This document shows positions 1-7,948 of a stretch of DNA of 64,000 bases, one piece after another; within the stretch, counting starts at the first letter, position 1, and the number at the start of each line of letters is the position of its first letter. Source of the DNA: Kineosporia sp. R_H_3 (lineage in GTDB: Bacteria > Actinomycetota > Actinomycetes > Actinomycetales > Kineosporiaceae); NCBI RefSeq assembly GCF_002198675.1, contig NZ_MWLL01000191.1, positions 67,947 to 131,946 of the forward strand, written 5' to 3'. The notes below the pieces were generated by a model, which was not told the DNA's origin, did not search any database, and was given only the letters and a program-made list of their open reading frames with translations. The translations under genes and the position numbers were made by a program.

Positions 1-75
1 CCCGTGGCGGCGCCCACCCGCCCGTCCGGCCCGCGGGTAGACGACGCACAGGTCCTTGACCTCGACTAGCGCCAT
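1..75 (-). CDS. Peptide ABC transporter, second ATP-binding subunit (5' fragment)
   Basis: Only the first 25 codons lie in the window; the gene runs off the left edge on the minus strand. The translation starts MALVEVKDLCVVYPRAG, the usual N-terminal strand of a DppF/OppF-type ATPase. Its ATG overlaps the last ten bases of the preceding ATPase gene (66-1043), so the two are translationally coupled and complete a five-gene peptide/nickel-type importer. The Walker motifs lie outside the window, so the call rests on context plus this short N-terminus. Confidence 0.6.
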   Translation of the reverse strand, partial: MALVEVKDLCVVYPRAGRAGGRRHG

Positions 76-1043
76 GCGACACCCCGCTCCGAGCGGGCCT
101 CGAGCTCGTCCCTGCGGACGCAGGCCGACTCGTGGCCGGACGTGCCGGGCCCCAGCGGGCCGGCCGCGTCGCAGGCGTCGACGGCGTGCGGGCACCGGGG
201 GGCGAACCGGCATCCCGCGGTGTCGGCGAGCAGCACCGGGGGCCGGCCCGGGATGCTGACGAGCCGGGCCCGGCGCGAGTCCATCCGCGGCGCGGCCGCG
301 AGGAGCGCCTCGGTGTACGGGTGCGCCGGATGCTGGAGCACCTCCCGGGTCGACCCGCGCTCGACGACCTGGCCGGCGTACATGACGTCGATCCGGTCGC
401 ACATCGTGCCGAGCAGCGGAAGGTCGTGGGTGACGTACAGGACGCCGAGGCCGCGGTCCTCGACGAGACGTCCGAGCAGCGCGACGAAACGGGCCTGGAC
501 GGTGACGTCGAGCGCCGTCGTGGGCTCGTCGCAGAGCAGCAGCCGCGGACTGCCGGAGAGCGCGGCAGCGATGAGGACGCGTTGACGCAGACCGCCGGAC
601 AGCTCGTGCGGGTAGGCGTCGACCCGGTGCTCGGCGTCCTCGATCCCGACCTCCTGCAAGAGGTGCACGGCAAGGTCGTGCGCGGCCCGCCGGCCCAGGC
701 CGTCCCGGCGGCGCGGCACCTCGGCGACGTGCTCGCCGACGGTCATGACAGGGTTCAGACCGGTCATCGGGTCCTGGAAGATCATCGCGACCTCGCCCGA
801 GGGCCGGCGGGTGTCGACCTCCCGCCCGTCGACCCGGACCGTCCCTTCGACCGCCCGCAGGCCGCGCGGCAGGACGCCCGCGATCGCCCGCAGCAGCGTG
901 CTCTTGCCGCACCCCGACTCGCCGACGACCCCGACGGTCCCGCGACCCTCGACAGTGAGCGAGACGTCGCGCACGGGGTAGGTCGTCCCCCGGCGGCCCG
1001 GGGCGGCGACGGAGAGCCCGTCGACCTCCAGCAGCGGGTTCAT
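66..1043 (-). CDS. Peptide ABC transporter ATP-binding protein (DppD/OppD type)
   Basis: ATPase of a peptide/opine/nickel importer, 325 aa. Walker A GESGCGKST is at about 41-49, the signature LSGGLRQR starts near 148 and Walker B CDEPTT near 171. The C-terminus has the cysteine-bearing tail typical of OppD/DppD (CRFAPRCPHAVDAC). The frame stays open upstream, but the start is taken at the ATG at 1043 because MNPLLEVDGLSV is the normal family start and it overlaps the stop of the upstream permease (ATGA). It is the fourth gene of a minus-strand operon: binding protein, two permeases, two ATPases. Confidence 0.93.
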   Translation of the reverse strand: MNPLLEVDGLSVAAPGRRGTTYPVRDVSLTVEGRGTVGVVGESGCGKSTLLRAIAGVLPRGLRAVEGTVRVDGREVDTRRPSGEVAMIFQDPMTGLNPVMTVGEHVAEVPRRRDGLGRRAAHDLAVHLLQEVGIEDAEHRVDAYPHELSGGLRQRVLIAAALSGSPRLLLCDEPTTALDVTVQARFVALLGRLVEDRGLGVLYVTHDLPLLGTMCDRIDVMYAGQVVERGSTREVLQHPAHPYTEALLAAAPRMDSRRARLVSIPGRPPVLLADTAGCRFAPRCPHAVDACDAAGPLGPGTSGHESACVRRDELEARSERGVAWR

Positions 1044-1885
1044 GCCTCGTCGACCTGTCGGGACAGCCCGTTGCCGAGCAGCGCCAGCGCGGCTCCGACG
1101 AGCACGACGGCCAGCCCGGGCGCGACGGTGAGCAGCGGCCGGACGGTGACGAACTGCTGTCCGTCGGAGACCAGCGCGCCGAGTTCGGGGGTCGGCGGCG
1201 TCACCCCGACGCCCAGGTAGCTCAGGGTCGCGGTGCTGACGATGACGACGACGACGTCGGTCACCGCGTAGGTCAGCGGCTGCTTGAAGACGTTGGGCAG
1301 CACGTGACGCAGCAGCACCCTGCTCCCGGAGAAGCCCGCACCGACCGCCGCCTGCACGTAGTCCTGCTGCATCGCGGAGTGGACCTCGGCCCGCACGATG
1401 CGCATGTAGGACACCCAGGCCACGGCCGCCACTGCGACGTAGATGCTCGACAGCCCGGCGCCGAGGAAGAAGGCGAGGACGAGGATGAACAGGTAGTAGG
1501 GGAACGCCTGGACGACGTCGGCGACCACCCCGACGACCTCGTCGACCCAGCCGCCGCGCCAGGCCGCGAGCGCGCCGAGCAGGGATCCCGTGACGAGCGG
1601 GACGAGCAGGGCCGTGACGCCGACGACGAGGTCGAGCCGGATCGCCGCGAGGACGCGGGCCAGCACGTCGCGACCGAGCTGGTCGGTGCCGAGCGGCGAG
1701 ACCGACGACGGCGGCGCCAGGATGTTGCCGAGGTCCTGCTCCGTCGGCGACGGAAGCCACCGCGGCCCTGCCAGCACGGCCGCCAGGAGGACGAGGAGAA
1801 CGGCGATCGCCGCGACGAGAGTCCCGTTGAGCCGCGGCGCCGTTCGGCTGCTGCCGCCTTCGGCTGCGAGGGTGGCGGCGCTCAC
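1040..1885 (-). CDS. Peptide ABC transporter permease (DppC/OppC type)
   Basis: 281-aa inner-membrane subunit with an N-terminal membrane segment (about 24-45), the periplasm-facing motif LGTDQLGRDVLARV, and further hydrophobic segments around the coupling region with GAGFSGSRVLLRHVLPN, the EAA-like loop that contacts the ATPase. These are hallmarks of the DppC branch. It starts with GTG at 1885, overlapping the TGA of the preceding permease gene by four bases, and its own stop overlaps the ATPase start. The ends are fixed by these two overlaps. Confidence 0.92.
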   Translation of the reverse strand: MSAATLAAEGGSSRTAPRLNGTLVAAIAVLLVLLAAVLAGPRWLPSPTEQDLGNILAPPSSVSPLGTDQLGRDVLARVLAAIRLDLVVGVTALLVPLVTGSLLGALAAWRGGWVDEVVGVVADVVQAFPYYLFILVLAFFLGAGLSSIYVAVAAVAWVSYMRIVRAEVHSAMQQDYVQAAVGAGFSGSRVLLRHVLPNVFKQPLTYAVTDVVVVIVSTATLSYLGVGVTPPTPELGALVSDGQQFVTVRPLLTVAPGLAVVLVGAALALLGNGLSRQVDEA

Positions 1886-2835
1886 CGCAACGACTCCTTG
1901 CCGTGCCGCAGGCGCGGGTCGAGGCCGATCCGGACGAGCTCCGTGGCGAGGTTCGTCCCGATCACCAGCAGGGCGATGACGAGGGCCAGGCCCTGGACCA
2001 CCGGGAAGTCGCGCGACAGTGTCGCGTCCACGAGCAGCGCCCCGACGCCGGGGATGGCGAAGACCTTCTCGACGATGAGGGTGTTGCCCACGAGCCAGCC
2101 CATGTTGAGCCCGAGGACGACGACCGCGGGAACGGCCGCGTTCCGGAAGACGTAGCGGCGCAGGACGCGCCAGGGCGGGACCCCGCGCGCCCGCGCCGCG
2201 GCGACGAAGTCGGCGTCCGCGGCCTCGATCATCGCCACCCGCAGGCTCTGGACGGTGAACGGCAGGATCGAGACCGCGGTGACCAGCGCCGGCAGGACGA
2301 GGGCCCGCAGGCTCTGCAGCGGCGAGCCGCCGTAGCCGCCGGCCGGGAACCAGCCCAGCCGCACGGCGAACACCTGGATGAGCACGAGGGCGAACCAGAA
2401 GGCCGGCAGCCCGAGGCCGAGCAGCGGGACCGTGCGGACGGCGTGGTCGACGAGCGAGCCCGGACGGCGCGCGGCCAGGGCGGCCAACGGCACCGTGAGG
2501 ACGACCGTCAGGATGGCCGAGCACAGGACGAGGGCCACCGTGGGGGCCGCCCGGCCCACCATGAGCGAGGTGACGGAGACGCCCTCGGCGACGGAGGTGC
2601 CCAGGTCCCCGCGCACCGCGTGGGAGAGGTAGTCGAGGAACTGGGCCAGCAGGGGCCGGTCGAGCCCGAGTCGGTCCCGCAGGGCGCTCACCGCGTCGGG
2701 CGAGGCCTGCGGGCCGAGGATCGCGCGCGCGGGGTCGCCGGGCACGATGTGGATGAACAGGAACGTCACGACGACGACGAGCGCGACGGCGACGAGCGCT
2801 CTCGCCAGCCGGCGCCGTGCGCTGGGGGCGGCCAC
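1882..2835 (-). CDS. Peptide ABC transporter permease (DppB/OppB type)
   Basis: 317-aa inner-membrane permease. The N-terminus has a membrane helix followed by FIHIVPGDPARAILG, the conserved DppB motif, and the C-terminal half has the coupling loop ARARGVPPWRVLRRYVFRNA and FAIPGVGALLVDAT. The chosen start is GTG at 2835 (VAAPSARRRLARAL), eight bases downstream of the binding-protein stop codon; longer readings run through the binding-protein gene. It is the second gene of the operon and overlaps the dppC-like gene by GTGA. Confidence 0.92.
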   Translation of the reverse strand: MAAPSARRRLARALVAVALVVVVTFLFIHIVPGDPARAILGPQASPDAVSALRDRLGLDRPLLAQFLDYLSHAVRGDLGTSVAEGVSVTSLMVGRAAPTVALVLCSAILTVVLTVPLAALAARRPGSLVDHAVRTVPLLGLGLPAFWFALVLIQVFAVRLGWFPAGGYGGSPLQSLRALVLPALVTAVSILPFTVQSLRVAMIEAADADFVAAARARGVPPWRVLRRYVFRNAAVPAVVVLGLNMGWLVGNTLIVEKVFAIPGVGALLVDATLSRDFPVVQGLALVIALLVIGTNLATELVRIGLDPRLRHGKESLR

Positions 2836-2843
2836 GGGACGTC

Positions 2844-4430
2844 CTACTCCTGGACGCCGACGGCGGCGAGGTCGATGACGCCCATCGGGTTCACGGCGAA
2901 CTGCTGCACCGACCGACGCCACACGTAGGCGTTGTCGCGGTAGGAGAGCGGCAGCTGCGGCACGTCCTGGACGACGATGTCCTGCACCTGGGCGTAGGCC
3001 GCGGTGCGCGCGGCGGGGTCCAGCGAGCTGCGGGCCTGCTTGATGAGCGCGGTGACCTTGGCGTCGGAGTAACCGGTGTAGTACGCGTTGCCACCCGCCT
3101 CGGGGTCGAGTATGAAGGACAGCTGCTCGTCGGGGTCGGGGATGTCTGAGGCCCACGCGGCCAGGCCCATCTGGTAGGCCTGCTGGCCGTAGACGGTGTA
3201 GAGCTCCCCCGAGTCCACGACCTTGATCTTCACGGTGACGCCGATCGCCGCGAGCTCGGCCTGGATGATCTGGGCCGTCGTCGAGGACTCCGGCAGGTTG
3301 TCGATGGTCAGCTCGACGGGGAAGCCCTGGGGGAACGCTGACCGGGCGAGCTCGGCCTTGGCCGCGGCGACGTCGAAGGGCGGGCAGGCCGGTGTGGCGG
3401 CGAACGGCATCGCCGGCGGGAGGAGCGAGCAGGCCGGGCGTCCGGCGCCGTAGAGGGTGCTCTTCGTGATCGCCTCCCGGTCGAGGGCCCGGGCGATGGC
3501 CCGCCGGACGTGGACGTCGGCGAACGGGGCGTGCCTCTGGTTGAAGATGAGCATGCTCGTGTACGTCGCGGGGAAGGTTCCGGCGGTCACCGCCGAACCG
3601 GCCTTGAGCGACGCCACCTGGCTGAAGGGGACGTCGCTGGCGACGTCGGCCTGACCGCCCTGGACCTGCGAGACCCGGGTGTTGGCGTCCGGGACGGTGT
3701 TCCACTGGATCGCGTCGAGGTAGGGCTTTCCCGGCTGCCAGTACCGGGCGTTCTTCGTCAGTCGCAGCGACCGGCCACGCTCCCAGGTGCCGAGCACGAA
3801 CGGGCCGCTGCCCACCGGAGCGGCGAAGAACGCGTCATCCGTCTTCCCCGCAAGGCCCTTCGGCAGGATCGAGGCGACCCACGAGCCGAGCGCCGGGACG
3901 AGCGTCGCGCTCGGCTCGGGCGTCTTGATGACGACGGTGTGCTCGTCGGACGCGGTCACCGAGTCGATCCCCCCGAGGAGGAACGAGAAGGCGCTCTTGG
4001 AGGTCCTGGCCCGGTCGAGCGAGAACGCCACGTCGGCGGCGGTGACCGGCGTCCCGTCACTGAAGGTCGCGTCCGTCCGCAGGCCGATGGTCCACACCGT
4101 GCCTCCGGCAGAGGCGACGGGAGCTGCGGTCGCCAGCGAAGGGTCGAGGGTCCGGCCGTCGTCGGACAGACGGTAGAGGGTGTCGTACAGCTCGTACATC
4201 GGCGCGATGTCCTCGGGCGACACCGCGGCGACCGGGTCGAGCGTCTTGGTCCCCTTGGCCTGCACGAGGACCAGGTCGCCACCGGCACCAGGAGTTCCTC
4301 CGGCGGTCGCCGAGACCCCGCCCGAGGCGTCGGGGGCCTGCGCGGCGCCGCCGCAGCCCGCGACCAGACCGACGGCCACGACGGAGGTCACGGCGAGCAG
4401 TGCGCGCTTCCAGGGCGATGTGGCGAGCAC
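2844..4430 (-). CDS. Peptide ABC transporter substrate-binding lipoprotein (SBP family 5)
   Basis: 528-aa extracytoplasmic solute-binding protein. The signal peptide is followed by lipobox VAGC (cysteine near residue 26), so it should be membrane-anchored. The body carries family-5 marks: YELYDTLYRLSDDGRTLDPSLA near the N-terminus, WTIGLRTDATFSDGTPVTAADV, and late LARSAFPQGFPVELTI. The GTG start at 4430 has a strong ribosome site (AAGGAGGGG, seven bases away). First gene of the operon, divergently transcribed from the TetR gene at 4584, which probably controls it. The ligand is unknown; peptides are the default guess for the family. Confidence 0.92.
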   Translation of the reverse strand: MLATSPWKRALLAVTSVVAVGLVAGCGGAAQAPDASGGVSATAGGTPGAGGDLVLVQAKGTKTLDPVAAVSPEDIAPMYELYDTLYRLSDDGRTLDPSLATAAPVASAGGTVWTIGLRTDATFSDGTPVTAADVAFSLDRARTSKSAFSFLLGGIDSVTASDEHTVVIKTPEPSATLVPALGSWVASILPKGLAGKTDDAFFAAPVGSGPFVLGTWERGRSLRLTKNARYWQPGKPYLDAIQWNTVPDANTRVSQVQGGQADVASDVPFSQVASLKAGSAVTAGTFPATYTSMLIFNQRHAPFADVHVRRAIARALDREAITKSTLYGAGRPACSLLPPAMPFAATPACPPFDVAAAKAELARSAFPQGFPVELTIDNLPESSTTAQIIQAELAAIGVTVKIKVVDSGELYTVYGQQAYQMGLAAWASDIPDPDEQLSFILDPEAGGNAYYTGYSDAKVTALIKQARSSLDPAARTAAYAQVQDIVVQDVPQLPLSYRDNAYVWRRSVQQFAVNPMGVIDLAAVGVQE

Positions 4431-4442
4431 GGCCCCTCCTTA

Positions 4443-4569
4443 TTGGACGTTAGACCAGTAGGACGCGGCAATCGTGCTGAATGACTCTCCGTACTGTCAA
4501 GGACATCAGGTAAAGTTCCTGTTCAATCGGCATCACATCGATGCACGCTCTGTTGGACGCTTGGACAAC
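4443..4569. promoter_or_regulatory. Divergent promoter region with two TTGGACG-type candidate TetR operators
   Basis: The 153-bp space between the binding-protein gene and the TetR gene is the only AT-richer stretch nearby. It holds TTGGACGTTAGACCA (4443-4457), whose ends form the imperfect dyad TGGNCNNNNGNCCA, and GTTGGACGCTTGGACAAC (4552-4569) with outer dyad GTTG/CAAC. Both begin TTGGACGNT, and each sits close to one of the two divergent starts. That placement fits a local repressor binding both ends; the assignment to the TetR protein is inference. Confidence 0.45.
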
Positions 4570-4583
4570 TAACGGGGAGTCAC

Positions 4584-5222
4584 ATGGCCACCGGACGCAC
4601 GCGGAAGCCGCCCGAGGTGCGCCGTCGGGAGATCCTCGACGCCGTCATCGCGATCGGGGCGGACCGCGGCCTGGACGCCCTGAACGTCCGTGACGTCGCC
4701 GAGCACTGCGGCGTCGCCCCCGGCCTCATCCACCACTACTTCCCGAGCGTGGACGAGCTGCTGGCCGAGTCGTTCGGCACCTGGGCCGACGCCTCGCTCA
4801 AGGCGCTGCAGCAGCTCTCCGAGTCCGCGTCACCCCGGATGGCGCTCGCGCTCACCGTCGCGAACGTGTCCCCGGACCAACGGATCTGGAACGACGCACT
4901 GAGCACTGCGTCCCGGAACCAACAGCTGCGCGCCCGCGCCAAGAGCCTCAGCGAGGACTACCTCGCGCACATCGAAGGGCTGATCCGCGCCGGCATCGAG
5001 AGGGAACAGTTCGACTGCCCCGACCCTCGACTGTCGGCCTGGCGCATCATCCTGGTCCTGGACGGCATGGTCGCGATGATGCACATCCTCGACCTCATCC
5101 ACCGCGACCAGCTGGCCACCATCGCCGGGCCCGTCGTCGAGAACGAGCTCGGTCTCGAGCGCGGCACCTTCACCGAACTGGTCGAGGCAATCCTCACCTC
5201 GGGCAACGGGACGGGCTGGTAG
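4584..5222 (+). CDS. TetR-family transcriptional regulator
   Basis: 212-aa one-component regulator. The N-terminal 60 residues form the TetR HTH: RREILDAVIAIGADRGLDALNVRDVAEHCGVAPGLIHHYFPS in substance, with the conserved recognition helix ending IHHYF. The C-terminal part is an all-helical ligand/dimer domain. ATG at 4584 is preceded by GGGGAG at good spacing. It lies head-to-head with the peptide importer operon, so local repression of that operon and itself is likely. The last 29 bases overlap tail-to-tail with the small membrane-protein gene at 5194-5484. The effector is unknown. Confidence 0.9.
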   Translation: MATGRTRKPPEVRRREILDAVIAIGADRGLDALNVRDVAEHCGVAPGLIHHYFPSVDELLAESFGTWADASLKALQQLSESASPRMALALTVANVSPDQRIWNDALSTASRNQQLRARAKSLSEDYLAHIEGLIRAGIEREQFDCPDPRLSAWRIILVLDGMVAMMHILDLIHRDQLATIAGPVVENELGLERGTFTELVEAILTSGNGTGW

Positions 5223-5484
5223 CGGCCGACCCGACGGCCGGTCGGCGCCGTGCGGCACGCAGGACGGACAGGACGCCGGCGCCCGACACCGCAGCCCAGA
5301 CACCCTCGAGGACCAGGAATCCGTAGTCGCGGCCGACGGCTGCGACGACGGCGAGCACCGCAGACCCGACAAGGTTGGACGCCAGGTAGGCGGCCGAGCG
5401 GGTGCCGGTCAGACCAGCCTGGGCGGCGAGGAACGCCGACAGGACCAACAGAGCCCCGACGAGTTGGACGAGCTGCAGGACCAC
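5194..5484 (-). CDS. Small CBU_0592-like membrane protein
   Basis: About 96 aa with three hydrophobic segments: LVGALLVLSAFLAAQAGL, ASNLVGSAVLAVVAAVG and GFLVLEGVWAAVSGAGVL. The order and the VLEGVWA motif match the CBU_0592-like small membrane family, whose function is unknown. I chose GTG at 5484 because GGAGG lies five bases upstream; an ATG at 5526 would add 14 charged residues. The 3' end overlaps the TetR gene by 29 bp, so transcripts of the two converge. Confidence 0.65.
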   Translation of the reverse strand: MVLQLVQLVGALLVLSAFLAAQAGLTGTRSAAYLASNLVGSAVLAVVAAVGRDYGFLVLEGVWAAVSGAGVLSVLRAARRRPAVGSAATSPSRCPR

Positions 5485-5864
5485 GCTGACCTCCGTCGCG
5501 TCGTCTTTGCGGCGGGTACGGCGCATCTCGTCCGGCGGGCCCGATTCAGCCCTCGACAAAGGCTCTCACACCGCACCCCGATCGCGACCCGTGCCCGCGC
5601 TCCCCGCGGCGAGCCACGACGCGACATGGTGATGCCGTTCACTGCAGGCCGGGCGAATGACGGTGGACGTCGGCGGCACCACGAGAACGGAGCACAGCAG
5701 ATCACGACGACAACCCGCTCCACCGCGCGACGGACCACCACCTGAGGACCGATCACCAGCAGCTCGGTCGATGCGGGCTGCTCACGAGCGGGTCACGTGG
5801 TCGGACCTTCCGACGGCATCGGAAGGTCCGACCGCAGGTTCGGTGATGCCGGTCCGATCATCGC
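5485..5864. other. Gap without a recognisable gene (about 380 bp)
   Basis: Frames here code for arginine/alanine-rich, low-plausibility peptides on both strands and none resembles a family I know. It holds the hairpin at 5799-5833 and presumably the promoter of the small membrane gene. Base composition looks slightly more mixed than the flanking genes, consistent with decayed DNA next to the MFS remnant at 5865. Confidence 0.5.
5799..5833. terminator. Perfect 15-bp hairpin, probable terminator
   Basis: GGTCGGACCTTCCGA (5799-5813) is followed after five bases by its exact reverse complement (5819-5833). There is no T-run on either side, which is common for actinobacterial terminators. It begins 32 bases beyond the stop of the minus-strand MFS remnant and may once have ended that transcript. 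Confidence 0.55.
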
Positions 5865-6065
5865 TCAGTGGTGCATGTGCATGCCGGCGCTGCCGCTCGC
5901 CCTGGTGGCCGGGAGACGCAGCCAGGCGATCACCGCGAGGAGGGCTGCGATCGCGGCGGCGACGTGCAGCCCGCGGCCGAAGGCGTCGACGACCTCGGAC
6001 GTGGCGGTGAGATCGCGCTCGCCCCTGCGACGGTGGCTCTGGCGAGAAGGACGTTCGTTGCTCAC
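5865..6065 (-). pseudogene. C-terminal remnant of an MFS (DHA2-like) transporter
   Basis: A 66-codon open stretch with one membrane helix, VDAFGRGLHVAAAIAALLAV, then a basic turn and a tail ending GMHMHH. A lone final helix preceded by a DAFxxGLHVA-type motif looks like the last segment of a 14-helix drug exporter. No upstream part of such a transporter exists before the GH13 gene, and the GTG at 6065 lacks a ribosome site. I read it as the surviving 3' end of a deleted gene; a real single-helix peptide with a metal-binding His/Met tail is the alternative. Confidence 0.4.
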
Positions 6066-6178
6066 ATGTGGAGGTCGGTGCTGGGCTGATGCTCTCCGAC
6101 CGGATCCGCACCCCCCCCCGCACCGGTGGGCTCCCACCGGCGCGACGCCTGATGCTGTGCGGCCGTGCCGCGCAGCCG

Positions 6179-7837
6179 TCACGCCCTGCTGATCCACACG
6201 GTCGTGTCGCCCGGCAGCGACGTCCCGTCGATCCGCCGACTGGACAGGATGACGCGCCCGGGCGGCAGCGGGCACGGCCGGTCGGAGAAGTTGACGATGG
6301 TGTGCCAGCCGTTGCGCCGGGCGAAGTGCAGCACCTGGTCGTCGTCGGTCTCGATCCAGTCGACTCCCATGTCGTCGGCGTTCAGCGCCCGGCGCAGCAG
6401 CAGGGCCTGCCGGTAGAGCGTGAGCGTGCTGTCCGGGTCGGCGCCCTGGGTCTGCACGCTGTACCCGGAGAACCACTCCGGCTGGGGGAGCCAGGCGCCT
6501 GCCGGACCGAACCCGAAGGACGGCCCGTCGGCGGTCCACGGGAGCGGGACCCGGCAGCCGTCACGCCCCTTGAGGGTGTGACCGGAGCGTTCCCACACCG
6601 GGTCCTGCAGTGCGCTCTCGGCCAGGTCGGCGACCTCGGGCAGCCCGAGCTCCTCACCCTGGTACAGATAGGCCGACCCAGGCAGGGCCAGCATCATCAA
6701 GGTGGCGGCGCGACCCCGGTCGTGCGCGGTGCGCGGGTCGACGGCGGGCACGACCCCGTCGGTGATCAGCCACTCGTCCGGGCTGGTGCCCGGGGGCAGC
6801 GCGTACCGCGACGGGTGCCGGGGGACGTCGTGGCTCGACAGCACCCAGGTCAGCCCGCCGCCGACGGCCTGGTGGTCGTGCAGGGACCGCCGGATGACGT
6901 CGCGGAACTGGTCACGGCCCCATTCCGCCTTGAGCAGCGAGAAGTCGAAGACCTGTCCGAGCTCGGACGGCCGGGCGTACAGGTAGGTGCGGCTCGTCGT
7001 CGGGTACCAGGTCTCGGCGACCGCCATCTTCGGCGGGTCGTAGCTGTCGAACAGGACACGCCACGTGCGGTAGATCTCGTGCACCTCGTCGCGGTCGTAG
7101 AGCGGGTCGGAGCCGTCCAACGGCAGGTTGCGGTCGAGGTCCGGCTGGCTGCGCAGCGGCTCGGAGAGGTCCTTGGCGAGCGAGTGCGCAACGTCGACGC
7201 GGAACCCGTCGACGTCGAGGTCGGCCCAGAACCGCAGGGTGCCGAGGAAGTACTCCCGGATCTCGGGGTTGTCCCAGTTGAGGTCCGGCTGCTCGCGGGC
7301 GAACAGGTGGCAGTACCACTGCCCCGGCGTCCCGTCGGGCTCGGTGACCCGCTCCCACGCGGAGCCGCCGAAGTGCGACTGCCAGTCGGCGGGCGGCAGC
7401 GCGCCGTCCGGCCCGGCACCGTCGCGGAAGATGTAGCGCATGCGCTCGGCAGAGCCCGGCCCGGCCGCGAGGGCGGCCTCGAACCAGGGGTGCCGGTCCG
7501 ACGTGTGGTTCGGGACGATGTCGATGATCACCTTGATCCCGTGGGCGTGGGCCTCCTTCGTGAGCGCGACGAAGTCGTCGACGGTGCCCAGCCGCGGGTC
7601 GACGGCGCGGTGGTCGGTGATGTCGTACCCGCCGTCGGCGAGCGGGGACGGGTAGAACGGGCTGAGCCACACGGCGTCCACCCCGAGATCGGCGAGGTGC
7701 CCGAGCCTGCTGCGGATGCCGGCGAGGTCGCCGATCCCGTCGCCGTCGGAGTCGGCGAAGCTGCGTGGGTAGATCTGGTAGACGACCGCGGTCCGCCACC
7801 AGTCGTGGTCGGCCGCGATGATCTCGTGCTCGGGCAT
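6179..7837 (-). CDS. GH13 alpha-glucosidase / oligo-1,6-glucosidase-like enzyme
   Basis: 552-aa cytoplasmic enzyme (no signal peptide) expected to hydrolyse imported alpha-glucosides. GH13 landmarks: WWRTAVVYQIYPRSF, DIVPNHTSDRHPWF, catalytic nucleophile D215 in GFRVDVAH, acid/base E275 in MAVAETW, transition-state D337 in SSHDVPR. Length and the QIYPRSF motif fit the alpha-glucosidase/oligo-1,6-glucosidase branch rather than secreted amylases. ATG at 7837 follows AGGGA. It is the last gene downstream of the sugar ABC importer, separated from it by a 111-bp space with a large inverted repeat. Confidence 0.92.
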   Translation of the reverse strand: MPEHEIIAADHDWWRTAVVYQIYPRSFADSDGDGIGDLAGIRSRLGHLADLGVDAVWLSPFYPSPLADGGYDITDHRAVDPRLGTVDDFVALTKEAHAHGIKVIIDIVPNHTSDRHPWFEAALAAGPGSAERMRYIFRDGAGPDGALPPADWQSHFGGSAWERVTEPDGTPGQWYCHLFAREQPDLNWDNPEIREYFLGTLRFWADLDVDGFRVDVAHSLAKDLSEPLRSQPDLDRNLPLDGSDPLYDRDEVHEIYRTWRVLFDSYDPPKMAVAETWYPTTSRTYLYARPSELGQVFDFSLLKAEWGRDQFRDVIRRSLHDHQAVGGGLTWVLSSHDVPRHPSRYALPPGTSPDEWLITDGVVPAVDPRTAHDRGRAATLMMLALPGSAYLYQGEELGLPEVADLAESALQDPVWERSGHTLKGRDGCRVPLPWTADGPSFGFGPAGAWLPQPEWFSGYSVQTQGADPDSTLTLYRQALLLRRALNADDMGVDWIETDDDQVLHFARRNGWHTIVNFSDRPCPLPPGRVILSSRRIDGTSLPGDTTVWISRA

Positions 7838-7879
7838 AGGGCATCCCTGGGTGCGTGGGCGGTCGGTGGGCGTGGTCGG

Positions 7880-7916
7880 CCCGCCGCCGGCACGGACCGG
7901 TTGCGCCGGCGGCGGG
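7880..7916. repeat. 11-bp GC inverted repeat inside the sugar operon
   Basis: CCCGCCGCCGG (7880-7890) and its exact complement CCGGCGGCGGG (7906-7916) flank a 15-base loop in the space between the permease stop and the GH13 start. In mRNA this would be a strong stem. It could be a partial terminator or an mRNA-stabilising stem that sets transporter and hydrolase levels separately. Confidence 0.5.
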
Positions 7917-7948
7917 ACGTCTCGTGGTCGTACCCGTTGGGGCGGCGG

